A stretch of 64,000 nucleotides of DNA from Delphinapterus leucas (GCF_002288925.2 NW_022098023.1:28795650-28859649), one strand, 5' to 3'. Shown: positions 47,380 to 58,802, counted from the stretch's first letter. Notes: generated by a model from the letters alone, not told the origin. Made by a program: numbers and translations.

Positions 47380-47706
47380 ATTTTGGCTTCAGTGTCTGGC
47401 CCGCGGCGTAGAGGACCTACACGGTGGCTGCGGCTAGCTGAAGGCGTCTCTCGCGCGACGACGAGAGACCTGGGAGAAGGACGCGGACGCCGCGGGACTG
47501 AGAAGGGCGGCTTCTCCCTGTGCAGCCAGAGCCGCAAAGGCGGAGCCGCGTTGGCGCCCGCCCCGGGACCAGCGCTTCGGATGCGGGTGGAGCGCGGGGC
47601 GCCGCGGCGGCGGGAGCGCAAGGCGCGGGGCCTCATGTGAGAGCCGCGAGCAAAGCCGCCCGCGGAGCCCGGGGTGGAGTGTGGGGGAAGCCGCCCCCGG
47701 CAGCAG
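47380..47706 (+). other. FBXL3: Candidate FBXL3 non-coding first exon
   Basis: The stretch after the YY1-like motif ends in a strong donor, GCAGCAG/GTAACT, at 47,706/47,707. Human FBXL3 has a non-coding first exon in a CpG island and starts translation in exon 2, so this layout fits. The start is only approximate. The exon would contain a 19-codon upstream ORF (47,581-47,640). RNA or CAGE data would be needed to fix both ends. Confidence 0.6.
47581..47640 (+). other. Upstream ORF in the candidate FBXL3 5' leader
   Basis: ATG at 47,581 opens a 19-codon, Arg-rich ORF (starts MRVERGAPRRRERK) closed by TGA at 47,638. Its last sense codon is itself ATG, so the leader also holds a minimal start-stop ATGTGA. 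These are the only ATGs I see in the presumed exon. Such elements commonly lower initiation at the main ORF; the effect here is inference. Confidence 0.45.
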
Positions 47707-48203
47707 GTAACTGCCGAGGGCCCGAGCCCCGGGGCGTAGGCGGGGCCAGGGAGGGTCGTCGACGTGGGCGGGCGGCTGGGCGGGCCGGGGGGCGCGGGGC
47801 CCCGGGTGCGCTCGCGCCGCTCCTTGGGAGCGCGGGGCGGGGCGCGGCGCGGCGGCCGGACAGCGGACCCTGCCCCGGGGCATTTCCCCGCAGAGCCTGC
47901 TTCAAAACAAGTCAACAAGGCGTGGTGCGTGCGCGGCGGCGGCCTGCAGCAGTCTCCCCGCGACACCTCCGAGCCTGTCGCCCGACTTTGTTAACCCTCG
48001 GCGGGGGCTGGTGACCGACAACGTTGAGCTTGCGCTCTGTCTGGCTCTTCCCGGCGTCGGCTAAGGCCGTGCTTGTAGCTTGAGAAATGAGGGGCATTAA
48101 GATGTCAAAACAGACTGCCCGGGGTAGGGCGCAGCAGAAATGTCAGGGAAAGCCAATCCGTGGAGGTGGCGCGGGAGGAGGGGACGCCCGGGCCGCTCGT
48201 AGC

Positions 48204-48209
48204 CACGTG
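48204..48209. promoter_or_regulatory. Canonical E-box CACGTG in FBXL3 intron 1
   Basis: CACGTG lies about 500 bp inside intron 1, in the GC-rich shoulder of the promoter island. E-boxes of this type are bound by CLOCK/BMAL1, MYC/MAX and USF. CACGTG also occurs by chance several times elsewhere in the window, so this is weak evidence on its own. Confidence 0.3.
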
Positions 48210-49672
48210 GAAAAGTTGGTCAACTTGTGATGAGCAGCTTCGCGCCTGCTTTGAGCAAGAGCACCCCTTTCAGATGGGGTTGCGTGCAGGGGTCGGGAAA
48301 ACAGCCTGTTAAATGATTGGCCTGTATCTCCAGGCTAAGAGATGAGCTATTTTGTTGCTGATCATGTCCAATGGAACGGCCCAGATCTTTTAATTAGAGT
48401 CGTCTTCCTTCTACTCCTGAAATCTTTATAAACACGCCATCAACTTCTAGTATCTACAAATGATCGCACCACCACACTCTCTGATACCATCTAGTCCTGA
48501 GTTAAGCTCTTTGCGCTGTTTTAGTCTTGTGTTCCAGCCAAAGAATGCATATTAATTGTGATATTAGTCAAAGAAGAACATAAATGGAAAGGAAATGTGT
48601 TGCCCAAAACAGGCTTTTTAGAGCTAACTGCAACTGGGCTTTTAAAATTACTACCAGTGCAATGTACTAAAAATACAACGAGGGGCACGCGGCTAAGTGT
48701 TTTCTTCTGCTGCTCTTCAACTGATGTTCTAGTGGACTGCTTCTTTCAGAGTGTATGCAAATGTGAAGAGTAAATTGCATAATTCCCTGTGCTGCTCAGC
48801 GAGGCTGGAGTCTTTCCTCATTAGTTTGCTTTTTGATGCTTCGTAGCAGTATAAGTCCCTCACCAGATGCTTTTAGGGGCCTAAGTTGCATCGATTATTT
48901 GGGGCCTGGAAAAGTTAGAGTTTGAACTGAACTGCCGGAGGCATGAAGAGGCCTAGTTCGGGTGCTGTACAAAATCTGATGTTGATCATCCAGCTTCTCC
49001 TCTGCACCCCTGTTCAGGTGTGAGAGGTATTTTCACTTTGACTAAAAGTAGGAGATAAGATAATCCATTGAAGTAAATTCTTTGCAGACTGGTGGATGCT
49101 CAAAATTGTTTAACTTTCTGTATAACAGAGCTTCATGTGTAAATAGATTTAATAAAATACTTTTGAAAGCAATGTAAATTTTTGCATGAATAAATGAGAT
49201 CATCGTGGAAAAAAATTAGACATTAAAATTTTTTCTTAGGTGCCCACTATGAGCTCACATTTTTATGCATACATGAGGATAATACAGAGACATTTATATT
49301 GGCATTTGGTCTTACTATTTTTCTGTTGCTTAATACTGTAATTCTGACATATTACAGTCATATATGACAATTTACAGACTAGTTCAGCTAGTCATAGACT
49401 AGTAAGTGCTTAAAATATACTTTGGTGATCATATAGTGTTATATATCTAGACCAAGAGATACTTTTCCTCAGTGTTGCATACTTCTTTTTAATATGTCAA
49501 CTTTTTTCTCCCTTCAGTTTGGAAAGGTATTGAAATATACTTTATTTAAAACAAGACTGCAACAGACAAAAGAAGGTATTTGTTAGGATCAGCAAAGATA
49601 ATTGTGTAAAAAAGGCTGTCATTTTTGTTTATATGGCCATATACTTTAAAGTAAAATGAATCATTCTGTCTT

Positions 49673-49875
49673 TTTTTTATTTTTGCGGTACACGGGCCTC
49701 TCACTGTTGTGGCCTCTCCCATTGCGGAGCACAGGCTCCGGATGCGCAGACTCAGCGGCCATGGCTCAAGGGCCCAGCCGCTGTGCGGCATGTGGGATCC
49801 TCCTGGACCTGGGCACAAACCCGTGTCCATGCATCGGCAGGCGGACTCTCAACCACTGCGCCACCAGGGAAGCCC
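49673..49875 (-). mobile_element. CHR-type SINE, antisense, in FBXL3 intron 1
   Basis: GCGGTACACGGGCCTCTCAC to CACCAGGGAAGCCC, flanked by identical GAATCATTCTGTCTTT at 49,658-49,673 and 49,876-49,891, a clear 16-bp target duplication. Confidence 0.96.
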
Positions 49876-52064
49876 GAATCATTCTGTCTTTAAGTTGAAT
49901 AGTTCTGGTTTTAGAAGACTTTTATCCAGAAATAGATCGGCATTCTTTAATAAGGAGTAGAAATTAGAAAGATAACTTCATTATGTTTTTAATCTGTTTC
50001 TCAAAATTCTGAGTAGTTTTAGGTAGTCAGAAGAGAAATTATAAGCCCTGAGTAGCAAACTCTTTGTTCTTTGACCCAGATTTTATATGCTAAAACTAAA
50101 GTAAGCTTTCAGGATAAGTTAAAGCAGAAAAATGGGTCATAATGACACTGTTATCTCAACCTCTAGTGAGAATTATTCCTAGGAGAGACTTTTTTTTAAT
50201 ATTAAATATGACATTGTAGATTATACTGCCTTGTCTCTAAACACATTTTAAAAATGTATTCTTAGATTCAGATGTAAGTTTTAGTCTTCTATAAAACTAC
50301 CCTCTTGCTATCACCTCTGTCATTCTGTTTTCTCCCTTCCTCTCCCCCTGCACAATATTATATACATAATTTAATTTACTTAGAGTTGGAAGTAGGAGTA
50401 ATGAGGAATAGGTGGTTTACTGCACATGTACTAAGACCTCCTGGGCTGATTTTAATGGCATGAAAGCCAGGGTCCTCTGCCATTTTCCTCCAGCCCCTAA
50501 TCCTCCTTCACAATTTTAGCTAGCTACTAGAGAGAGAGTCTGCAGAGACATAGTTGGTTAAGAGCCATGCTTGTGTACATTTGTCCCACACAGGAGTCAG
50601 AATTCTTACATACTGATGTGCCAGAAGAAGGGAGCTAGAGCTACAAGCCATCCTTTGTGAAAAAGTTGTGACTCTAAATCCAAACCATACCCTGCCAGAA
50701 CTGCTCTCTAGAGACAAAAGTATTGCAGGCTCTAAACTAAATAGGGATACCAGTGAGTGGTCTGCAGTTACCCCCATTTAGTTAGAGCCTGCAATATTTA
50801 TTTTTCCAAATCAAAACGAGACCTTTTATCTGATTGCAGTTTAATTCACTGACATTAAAAGAAACGTGTAAAATATAGGGAAGCATACTGGCAAAAAAAA
50901 AAATCACCTGTAATCCCACCACTATTATTGTCCCACTATTATTATATAATCCCACTATTATAGTTACTATATTAATGTGGTAATCTACTTCCAGTGTATG
51001 TTTCTCATAAGCTTGCATTCTCATTCTCTCTCATACACACTTCATTTTAAAACAAATCTAGGATCATTCTTTGCCCTCGGTTGGTAACCTCCGTTTCTTC
51101 TTGTGTTGCACTTTAATGTCTTTAATACTAGACTGCTTTCCTATACCTGAGTTCAGCAATCATCGATATCTCCTTTCAAAAGCCCTAATAACTGTTTAAT
51201 TCCTAACAAGAACCCTGTGTATTTCTGTTATTCCCATTTCACAAACTGAAGCACAGGCAAGTCAAGTAATTTGTTCAAGGCCACTTAACCAGTGAGAGGC
51301 AGAGCCAGGAATTAAACCAGGGAGCTTGATTCCAGAACCCATTCTCTTTAACCGTACTACTATTTTACACAACAACAACAAAACTACTTTCAAAAAATCA
51401 AATGGAATGAAGGTTGTACAAACAGGTAGAATAAACATTTAACTCTCATTCGAAAATACAACTTGGATAAAACATTGCAACAGCAAGTGATGTGTTGGAA
51501 GAAGCAGCCACATTCCAGACCAAATACGCACAGTGGGGATGAGTTTGCTCATTTTAAGCAGAGATTGGGTCTGGCAGTAACACATATCACAGGCTACCCA
51601 GTGTGGAGATATCTGTTGATTACTTAATTCAGGTCTTCTCTGGAGGTTCCTGGGATTCAGGAATTCAAATATAGTAGGTACCCTTAGATGACTTTTAAGA
51701 AATCTTGAGAAAGTGTCACTGTAGGTTCTCTTTATATTCCTTCTAGTTGACTGCAACTTTTGAAATATAAATTCTTGGTTTAGCTTCAAAATTATGATCA
51801 ACTTCTCCCCCCAGGTAGTACAGTACAAATGTTTAAAAGCACCTACCAAAGACATAAGTTTGTAAAACGACAGTTGGTCTCTGCTGGCGTTTTTCATTAT
51901 ATTTTGTTTTGACATTCTTCTCCTTGAATTCCTGATCCAGTTCTTCCTGCATGTTTCTGTTGGTATTTGTAAGCACATGTGTACACATCTCAGTGACAGA
52001 AGAATGAATTTTGGATTTATTTCTATTCAAAAGTATAAAAAAAGATGCATTTTTTCTGAATAGG

Positions 52065-52415
52065 ATGAAACGAGGAGGAGGAAGAGATAGTGACCATAAT
52101 TCATCAGAAGAAGGTACAGCAGAGAAATCCAAGAAACTGAGGACTACAAATGAGCGTTCTCAGACTTGCGATTGGGGTAATCTCCTTCAGGACATTATTC
52201 TCCAAGTGTTTAAGTATCTGCCTCTTCTTGACCGGGCTCATGCTTCACAAGTTTGCCGCAACTGGAACCAGGTATTTCACATGCCTGACTTGTGGAGATG
52301 TTTTGAATTTGAACTGAATCAGCCAGCTACATCTTATTTGAAAGCAACACATCCAGAGCTGATCAAACAGATTATTAAAAGACATTCAAACCATCTACAA
52401 TATGTCAGCTTCAAG
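52065..52415 (+). CDS. FBXL3: FBXL3 first coding exon, residues 1-117, F-box
   Basis: Starts [17 protein letters not shown] and ends LQYVSFK; donor AAG/GTAATA. The exon probably begins at 52,064 after CTGAATAG. An upstream in-frame ATG at 52,011 is set aside because it lies before this acceptor and its codons are not family sequence. The F-box spans about 35-82 ([19 protein letters not shown] to [10 protein letters not shown]), with the Leu/Pro pattern that binds SKP1. The Gly triplet comes from three GGA codons; I recall two Gly in human. Confidence 0.95.
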
Positions 52416-55400
52416 GTAATACTTTAAATCCTTCTTTTAAAAATAAAGCATATTTAGTGGCTTTTGTGTCCTAAACCAATACATCTTCTCATGTCTTTAT
52501 TGCCTTTTTAGGGAAAGTGCTGAAAGATTTAGAGTAATCGTGTACCTTAGAGGCTATCATAAATAACTATATTGAGCTAAATTATTCCATTTTATTATAA
52601 ATGTTACTAATTTCTTAAAAGAGTGGAAGCAACCATTAAATAAACATAATCATATACCAAAGCTGTCACATTGAATTATTGTGAACAAATTTGAACCAAA
52701 AGAAATAATACAGTAAAATAAATAAAAGATGTGGAAATTTTCACTAAAACTTAATTGTTATTTTTATTTAATAGGACTGAGTTTTGCTTATTGATGGCTT
52801 TGTGATATGGAGTTTTTAAAGAAAAAAGAGATACAGAAACTCTGTGTAAAAGGTTTGGATGAGTATATTTTAGAGAGAAATAGAAAAAGGTACATGGAAG
52901 AATGCCAGAGAGAACTGTTTGTTTCTTTTCATTGCCAGCAGGGACATACTGGAAATTAGGTAGTGATGAGATAAATGAAGAGGGGTGGCTTTTTGAGATG
53001 TCCAGAATAGTTTAAGGAATCATAGTGGTTTGTATGAATACAGAGGCTTGTAGTGTTTTGTTTTGGGGTTGAATAATGAAATGTGAGTATGTTCACTAAA
53101 TCCTTAATACACCTGATAATTATTGTTGAAAAGTAACACATGAATACCTGATTTGCCATATGCAGCTGTTGTTAAACAGGTCACTTTAACCCATATATAG
53201 CAATGGTTCTTAACCCAGAGATCCCTTGCCAAAACTAAAGTCTTGTCTGCTTCCAAGACTGTCATTCCTTTATTTATTTATTTATTTATTTTTCTGCGGT
53301 ACGCGGGCCTCTCACTGCTGTGGCCTCTCCCGTTGCGGAGCGCAGGCTCAGTGGCCGTGGCTCACGGGCCCAGCCGCTCCGCGGCATGTGGGATCTTCCC
53401 GGACCGGGGCACGAACCCGTGTCCCCTGCAATGGCAGGCGGACTCTCAACCACTGCGCCACCAGTGAAGCCCTGTCATTCCTTTTAAAATGGGGATTACC
53501 TGTTTATTCTTCCATATGTGTCACAAGAGGAGAGAGACCTGGTGTTGGGAATGGTTGGGTGTATTACGGCTGTCTTTCCAGAAAAATGCACAAAGGCACT
53601 TAGGCCACCAAGTGTAGGATTGCTAGATTTAGCAAATAAAAATAGGGGATGCCTAGTTAAATTTGAATTTCAGATAATCAGTGGATAATTTTTAGTGTAA
53701 GTATCCCTGGCATTATTTGGGACATACTTAATACTTATTTAATTGGATGTCCTGGATGTTATGTTGCAACCTAACTGAGGACAAGGGTGGGGGAATAGTG
53801 GGAGGATAGAACAAACAAAAATCCAGGAACTCCTTATGTGTTGTCCCTCTCCGCCTGCCCATGAGGAAACCTGAAGAGCCTTCCCCTCGGTTTCAGTCAT
53901 CTTTGAGTTGTCTAAAAGTGTTATAATGGTAAATCCTATAAAAAGATGAGTATAATACATTAATCTCCTAGGTCTAAAGACCAGTTCCATCCAGTGGATT
54001 GGCTGGGTCAGTGTTAACCTGTGACACAGTTCAGCTGTATCCAACATGTGTAACCTTCACAAAACCATTTGTCCTATAAGCTTAAACATTTTTATTAGGG
54101 ATTATTTTTCTGAGGAAATTTCTGATTTGTAGAAAGAGCCACATCCCAGGATTCTTCTGAGCTCTCCTGATACTATTTGTGTTTAATTCTTCACTGACCG
54201 TAGGCCAGAGTCTTATAGTCAGAGTTATTAATGTAGAACAATGGTTCTCAGATTTTATGTGCATCAGAAATGCCTGGAGTGCTCACTAAGACAAAGATTG
54301 CTGGGTTCCAGCGCTCCGTTACTGATTCGGATAGTCTGGATTGGGCGTGAGAATGTGCATTTCTACCAAGTCCCCAGCTGATGCTGCTGGTCCAGAACCA
54401 GAGCAGTTCTCAAAAGAACCGCTGGTGTACAGAAACGTAGCCAAAGGGTGGGATTGAAAATAGTTCTGAAACTGTGTAATGTAAATTGGTTTATCAGTTT
54501 TACAACGAGCTCTTCAGGACATTTTTGGGTTAAGGTAATTTACGTCAATCTGGAAATTAAAGGAATATTACTTTTAACTACTCTAAGATGCTTTTTAGCC
54601 CAGGGAACAGCTTCCTTTTTGATAGAAGAGCTCCTTCTTAAGGAGCTTAAGGAGTTTTTGGGCCATATTTCCCTTCCCCCATATTTTTGGGCCAGTTTTG
54701 GGGCCATATTTCCTCCTTAAGGAGTTTTTGGGCCATATTTCCCTTCCCCCAGGAAATGTCTATGCAAAAGAGTGCATGGGAGCAGCCACTTCTCGTTTGG
54801 TTCAGATTTTCATGCTTGACTAGTTGGACACCCTCATTTCACTTCACATTCATCTTTCAATTAATAACATTAATGGTAAATCCCAGGTTGTGATTCACTG
54901 GAACCTTCTGAGTAAATACTCATTCAGTTTGTTTTGAAGCATTTGTACCATAGCCACTGTATTTACATGTATGATCTGATCCACTGCCAAATATATAATT
55001 ATTTTTCAAAGATTGTAAGTTCATATTTCCATTAGGTTATATAGTCTGTTTGCAGTAAGTCAACTTAAAAGCCATGTCTTTTTAACATTAAATAGATATT
55101 TTATCATAGTGAAAGTTAAGTCTTGACAGTTGCCCTTACAATTTTTCAGGGAGATTCAGAGAAGCTTGACATTGTATGTGAGGGTAGATGATTGAAAGGA
55201 TAAATATTAATTCTTTAAATTATAATGCAGTGAACTAATAACTGTATTTCTTGCTTTTGTAAAGTTAAAATATGCACGGAGAAATGCGACCATACTCATG
55301 TGTAAAGGATGTTTTCTTCTCCCAGGTGGACAGCAGCAAAGAATCAGCTGAAGCAGCTTGTGATATATTATCACAACTTGTGAATTGCTCTTTAAAAACA

Positions 55401-58400
55401 CTTGGACTTATTTCAACTGCTCGGCCAAGCTTTATGGATTTACCAAAGGTATCTGCTGGTTTTGTTTTATTAGCTTTTACTGAGAAATCCTACCCATTTC
55501 TTGTACTGATAATGAGAATGTAAGAAAAGTGCTATGTAAAATGGAAAACCAGTTACTATTTAGAATGTTAAGTATTAAGATTTTTTTTTAGAGCACTTTT
55601 CCTTTTTTAAAAACTTTGTGTTTCTTTATGGGTAATGTTAAAGAGTGAGTGAATTTGCAGAGTATTCCATAGGAAGCACTGAAAGAGACTAAGTAAAACT
55701 GAGAAATAAGCGTATTAGAAAAAAAGAGACATACAGATGCTCCATTTTGGACTTTCAGAGCAGATTGGTGAGATTATAATCAAAGAAAAGTAGACAGTGC
55801 CAGTATTAAGAGCAGGTAGAGCTCGCTTAGAAAGTCTTCTGGTAAGTGTGTAAAGATTTGTTCTTGAGCAGAGTTAGTATAAGTACAGCTTAGATTAATT
55901 TACAGACTTTACTTAAAGAAAACTTTTTTTTTGGTGAAATTTATATTTATATAAATTTTATATTCATATATATGTTCTGACATGATCCTGCATGTAATTC
56001 AAGATAGTCTCTTTCTCTAATAACTATTCTCTTAAAATAGAAAAATAAGAAGTGTGCATTATTAGAAAGGCAGCTGATGAAATCCCTGTGTATGTTAGCT
56101 CATGTTCAGTTAGGTTAGTATCCAGCAGTAATCTGTAAGATTTTATCAGAATACGCCACAAACTAAAATATAGACACCCCTTTAAACACCTAATCGTTTA
56201 ATTTACTAGGATGATTCAGAAAGAAATATACCTCCTTTTATTGCACTTCACTTTATTGCAGCACTTCACAAATAATGCATTTTTTACAAATTGAAGGTTT
56301 GTGGGGTGTCAGGCAAGTCACTTGGCACCATTTTTCCAACAGCATTTGCTCACTTCATGTCTCTGTCACATTTTGGTAATTCTTGCAGTATTTCAGCCTT
56401 TTTCATTATTGTTTTACTTGTTATGGTGATCTGTGATCAGTGATCTTTGGCGTTACTATTGCAAAAAGGTGACAGCTTGCTGAAGCCTCAGGTGATGATT
56501 AGCATATTTTAGCAATAAAGTATTTTTTAATGTATATACATTGTGTTTTTAAATATAATGCTATTGCATACTTAATAGACTACAGTGTAGTGTAAACATT
56601 ACTTTTATATGAACTGGGAAACTAGAAAACTTGTGTGACTAGCTTTATTGTAACAGTCGCTTTATTGTGGTAGTCTGGAACCAATTCCTGCACTATCTCC
56701 GAGGTACGTCTGTATTACTAAATTGAATTTATATTATAACCCAGGCTGTTCAATGGAATATCAGTAACAAATGTATCACCAGTTGATTTCAAAGTCTTAA
56801 TTTTTTAAAATGTTCATTAAATATGTACATTTGAGATAAATTGTTTTCCTCATGTGTAACATGAGGGAAATCAGCAAGAGTCTGTTGATGTCAACATTTT
56901 AAGGTTCTAAGTATAGGAGTTCAATCACTGTGGTTCTCAAACTTAATATGCATAAGAATCATCTGAGGAACTTCTAAGTTTTGGGTATCCTTCCAAATTT
57001 CCTTTTCCTAAGAGCAGTCCAGGTGGTTCTGATTAAGATGGTTCATGGCCCTCTAAGAAGCACTGAGTTATGTGGTATAGTAGTGCCTTGTTCCAGCTTC
57101 ATATGGGAAATGAATTATTTTGAATTGATTTTTCTGTGTACATATTGTAGTTAAAATACAAGTACACATACCGTATGTAAAAGATACCATAGTAAAAGGT
57201 ATGTTGAACATAACTTCCTTCTCTTTTTATTACTCAGGATGATCATTATGCATATCTAGTACTAGTATTATACTTACATGCAGTCATTTTGGTTTTGGGA
57301 ACTATGGGTGCATCTGGGACTCTTCCTTCCTTATTAAATGGGCCTAGGATGTTTATGCTGTTTTTCTTTCTTTTCTTATTATGGCTTTCGTAGAATATTG
57401 AAAGCCTATATTGCTATATCTTGGAAATCCTGGGAGAACTGAAGAGAACGTGAAACAACTGTATTTGACCAGAGCTAACTCTGAGGGAAATGGGAAAAAG
57501 AAGTCAGTGATGGAGTCATGCATATACTAATACAGATATAGTTGAATTTAATATGGAAATATTAGGAGAAAGATGTTAACATTTAAGTTGTTAAACAGAT
57601 ACTTAATCAAAATTTAAGTAGTTATTTAATCACAGTAGGAAAAAAGTAATTTAGGGAATGTGACCAAGAAGATAATGTTTCGTTGTACTTTCTTGGCTAC
57701 TAGCCTGCCCTCATCCCTCCCTTTCACTGCTGTAGTGAGTCCATTGGTTATGGCTTATTAGCTCTGATCCAGAGACCCGTACTTTGTGCTTTAATTCCTG
57801 TTTCCTACAGTGGTCTTTAGGTCAGATTCTGTGTCCAACAGAATATTATATATGTAGATAATTGTAGATAATTTAGCAAATTTAAAGGAGTTTTTTTTTT
57901 TTTTAATATTTATTTATTTGGCTGCTCCAGCCCTTAGCTGCGGCACACAGGATCTTTAGTTGCGACATGCAAACTCTTAGTTGTGGCATGTGGGATCTAG
58001 TTCCCTGACCCGGGATCAAACCTGGGCCCCCTGCATTGGGAGCACATAGTCTTAGCCACTGGACCACCAGGGAAGTCCCTAAAGGAGTTTTAAGTTTGGA
58101 ATTTTTTTTAGTTATGATTTTTATTATTTTAGAATCAAATTTTATATGAGCTTCCATATTCCAAATAAGTCTTTCATAGCTTCTAAGTTGATTGACTGTT
58201 GTTTTAATTTTTGATGATTTTGCTAATAGTTATTAACTATTTTAGTGGTCATTACTATCACCAAAAAAGAATGCAGTTCAGTGTTATAATACACTGGAGT
58301 AGGATTTCCAGATAAGGTGAAGTGTCTGAGAGGTATTCTCATTCTGGGTTGCAGAGTTCCTCTTTTTACTTACCAGTGACTGTTGTGATTCAGAGACACC

Positions 58401-58802
58401 CATCCTGAGGTTTGAAATCTTTTTTCCCCCACGTAAAAAGGTCGTTCTCAAAGATGGTGGGAAGTCACCTCTCTTTTTTACCATATTCCCACAACAGAGT
58501 GAGGGGCTGCTACCCCAAAACAGTTGTGAAATATATTAGGGTTCAGATGAACTATGTGTGTATTATATGAAAACCCCTCAGTTCTCATTTGTAAAAATTG
58601 AAACAGTGTTTTAATTTTTTTGTTTTTCAGTCTCACTTTATCTCTGCACTGACGGTTGTGTTTGTAAACTCCAAGTCCTTGTCCTCCCTTAAGATAGATG
58701 ACACCCCAGTAGATGATCCATCCCTCAAAGTACTAGTGGCCAACAACAGTGATACGCTCAAGTTGCTAAAAATGAGCAGCTGTCCTCACGTCTCTCCAGC
58801 AG
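52065..58802 (+). CDS. FBXL3: FBXL3 F-box/LRR protein, N-terminal 215 residues in 3 exons
   Basis: Three coding exons join in frame: F-box (window residues about 35-82), then the first leucine-rich repeats, ending in a split Gly codon before the last coding exon, which is outside the window. FBXL3 is the substrate receptor of an SCF (SKP1-CUL1-F-box) ligase that ubiquitinates cryptochromes CRY1 and CRY2 in the nucleus and so sets circadian period. Human FBXL3 has 428 residues, so about half the protein is here. The gene follows MYCBP2 in the same orientation, as on human 13q22. Confidence 0.96.
53272..53471 (-). mobile_element. CHR-type SINE, antisense, in FBXL3 intron 2
   Basis: (TTTA)n tail, GCGGTACGCGGGCCTCTCAC to CACCAGTGAAGC. 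Flanked by CTGTCATTCCTTT at 53,259-53,271 and 53,472-53,484. Confidence 0.96.
54646..54751 (+). repeat. Tandem duplication, 70-bp period
   Basis: Bases 54,646-54,681 and 54,716-54,751 are identical over 36 bp (from CTTAAGGAGTTTTTGGGCC to CCTTCCCCCA). The sequence between repeats the GGGCCATATTT and TTTTTGGGCCA pieces again, giving a small nested array in FBXL3 intron 2. Confidence 0.92.
55326..55448 (+). CDS. FBXL3: FBXL3 coding exon, residues 118-158
   Basis: Forty-one codons from [18 protein letters not shown] to PSFMDLPK; acceptor TCTCCCAG, donor AAG/GTATCT. It encodes the first leucine-rich repeats ([11 protein letters not shown]). Phase 0 on both sides. Confidence 0.95.
56224..56712 (+). 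mobile_element. Tigger1-like DNA transposon, internally deleted
   Basis: Left end TATACCTCCTTTTATTGCAC, then TTTTTTACAAATTGAAGGTT, CATTTTTCCAACAGCATTTG and TGTGATCAGTGATCTTTGGC. The right half is GCTTTATTGTGGTAGTCTGG, ending ATCTCCGAGGTACGTCTG and TA. This is Tigger1 with its transposase gene deleted; artiodactyls and whales carry such short forms. Confidence 0.88.
57895..58079 (-). mobile_element. CHR SINE, antisense, in FBXL3 intron 3
   Basis: T-run with TTATTTATTTGGCTGCTCCA, TTAGTTGTGGCATGTGGGAT, CCCTGCATTGGGAGCACATA and the end CACCAGGGAAGTCCC. Flanked by TAAAGGAGTTTT at 57,883-57,894 and 58,080-58,091. It is an older subtype than the copies at 49,673 and 53,272. Confidence 0.95.
58631..58802 (+). 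CDS. FBXL3: FBXL3 coding exon, residues 159-215
   Basis: [20 protein letters not shown] to CPHVSPA plus one base of Gly; acceptor TTTTTCAG, donor GCAG/GTATGT. It contains LRR strands ([19 protein letters not shown]). I did not find the remaining coding exon (family continuation ILCVADQ) before the window ends. Confidence 0.95.

Larger units (their letters stand above)
46910..48010. promoter_or_regulatory. CpG island with the likely FBXL3 promoter
   Basis: CpG density and G+C rise sharply above the AT-rich surroundings, densest at about 47,200-47,900. Many GC boxes are seen, such as the GGCGGGG around 47,740 and 47,835 and the CCCGCCCCCC near 47,277. No TATA box stands out. The motif GCGCCATTTTGGC at 47,375-47,387 resembles the CCAT-core YY1 sites often found at start sites of housekeeping-type promoters. 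Its place 4.4 kb upstream of the FBXL3 start codon and on the correct side fits that gene's promoter. Such islands often fire in both directions, so an antisense transcript towards MYCBP2 is possible but not shown. Confidence 0.85.
48010..52063 (+). other. FBXL3 intron 1, remaining content
   Basis: Apart from the SINE at 49,673 and an antisense MIR at about 51,200-51,360 (CATTTCACAAACTGAAGCAC, AATTTGTTCAAGGCCACTTA), nothing is recognised. Minus-strand frames at 51,439-52,132 have no family sequence. Confidence 0.45.
52416..55325 (+). other. FBXL3 intron 2, remaining content
   Basis: Besides the SINE at 53,272 and the tandem repeat at 54,646, the part at about 54,230-54,440 resembles a mammalian repeat (TGGTTCTCAGATTTTATGTG, TGATGCTGCTGGTCCAGAAC), probably an old hAT-type element. 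The rest is unassigned. Confidence 0.45.
55449..58630 (+). other. FBXL3 intron 3, remaining content
   Basis: Apart from the Tigger1-like element and SINE, a probable old hAT-type repeat lies at about 56,930-57,075 (TGGTTCTCAAACTTAATATG, AGCAGTCCAGGTGGTTCTGA). Nothing else is recognised. Confidence 0.45.

Noticed and set aside
47142..48014. Long open frames on both strands in the CpG island (for example 274 codons minus, 164 codons plus)
   Set aside because: They are Arg/Ala/Pro/Gly-rich frames caused by high G+C with few stop codons, overlap one another on both strands and match no family.
52011..52064. Upstream in-frame ATG extending FBXL3 by 18 residues
   Set aside because: It lies before the likely splice acceptor at 52,062-52,063, and its codons are not FBXL3 sequence. 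The ATG at 52,065 gives the family's MKRGG start.
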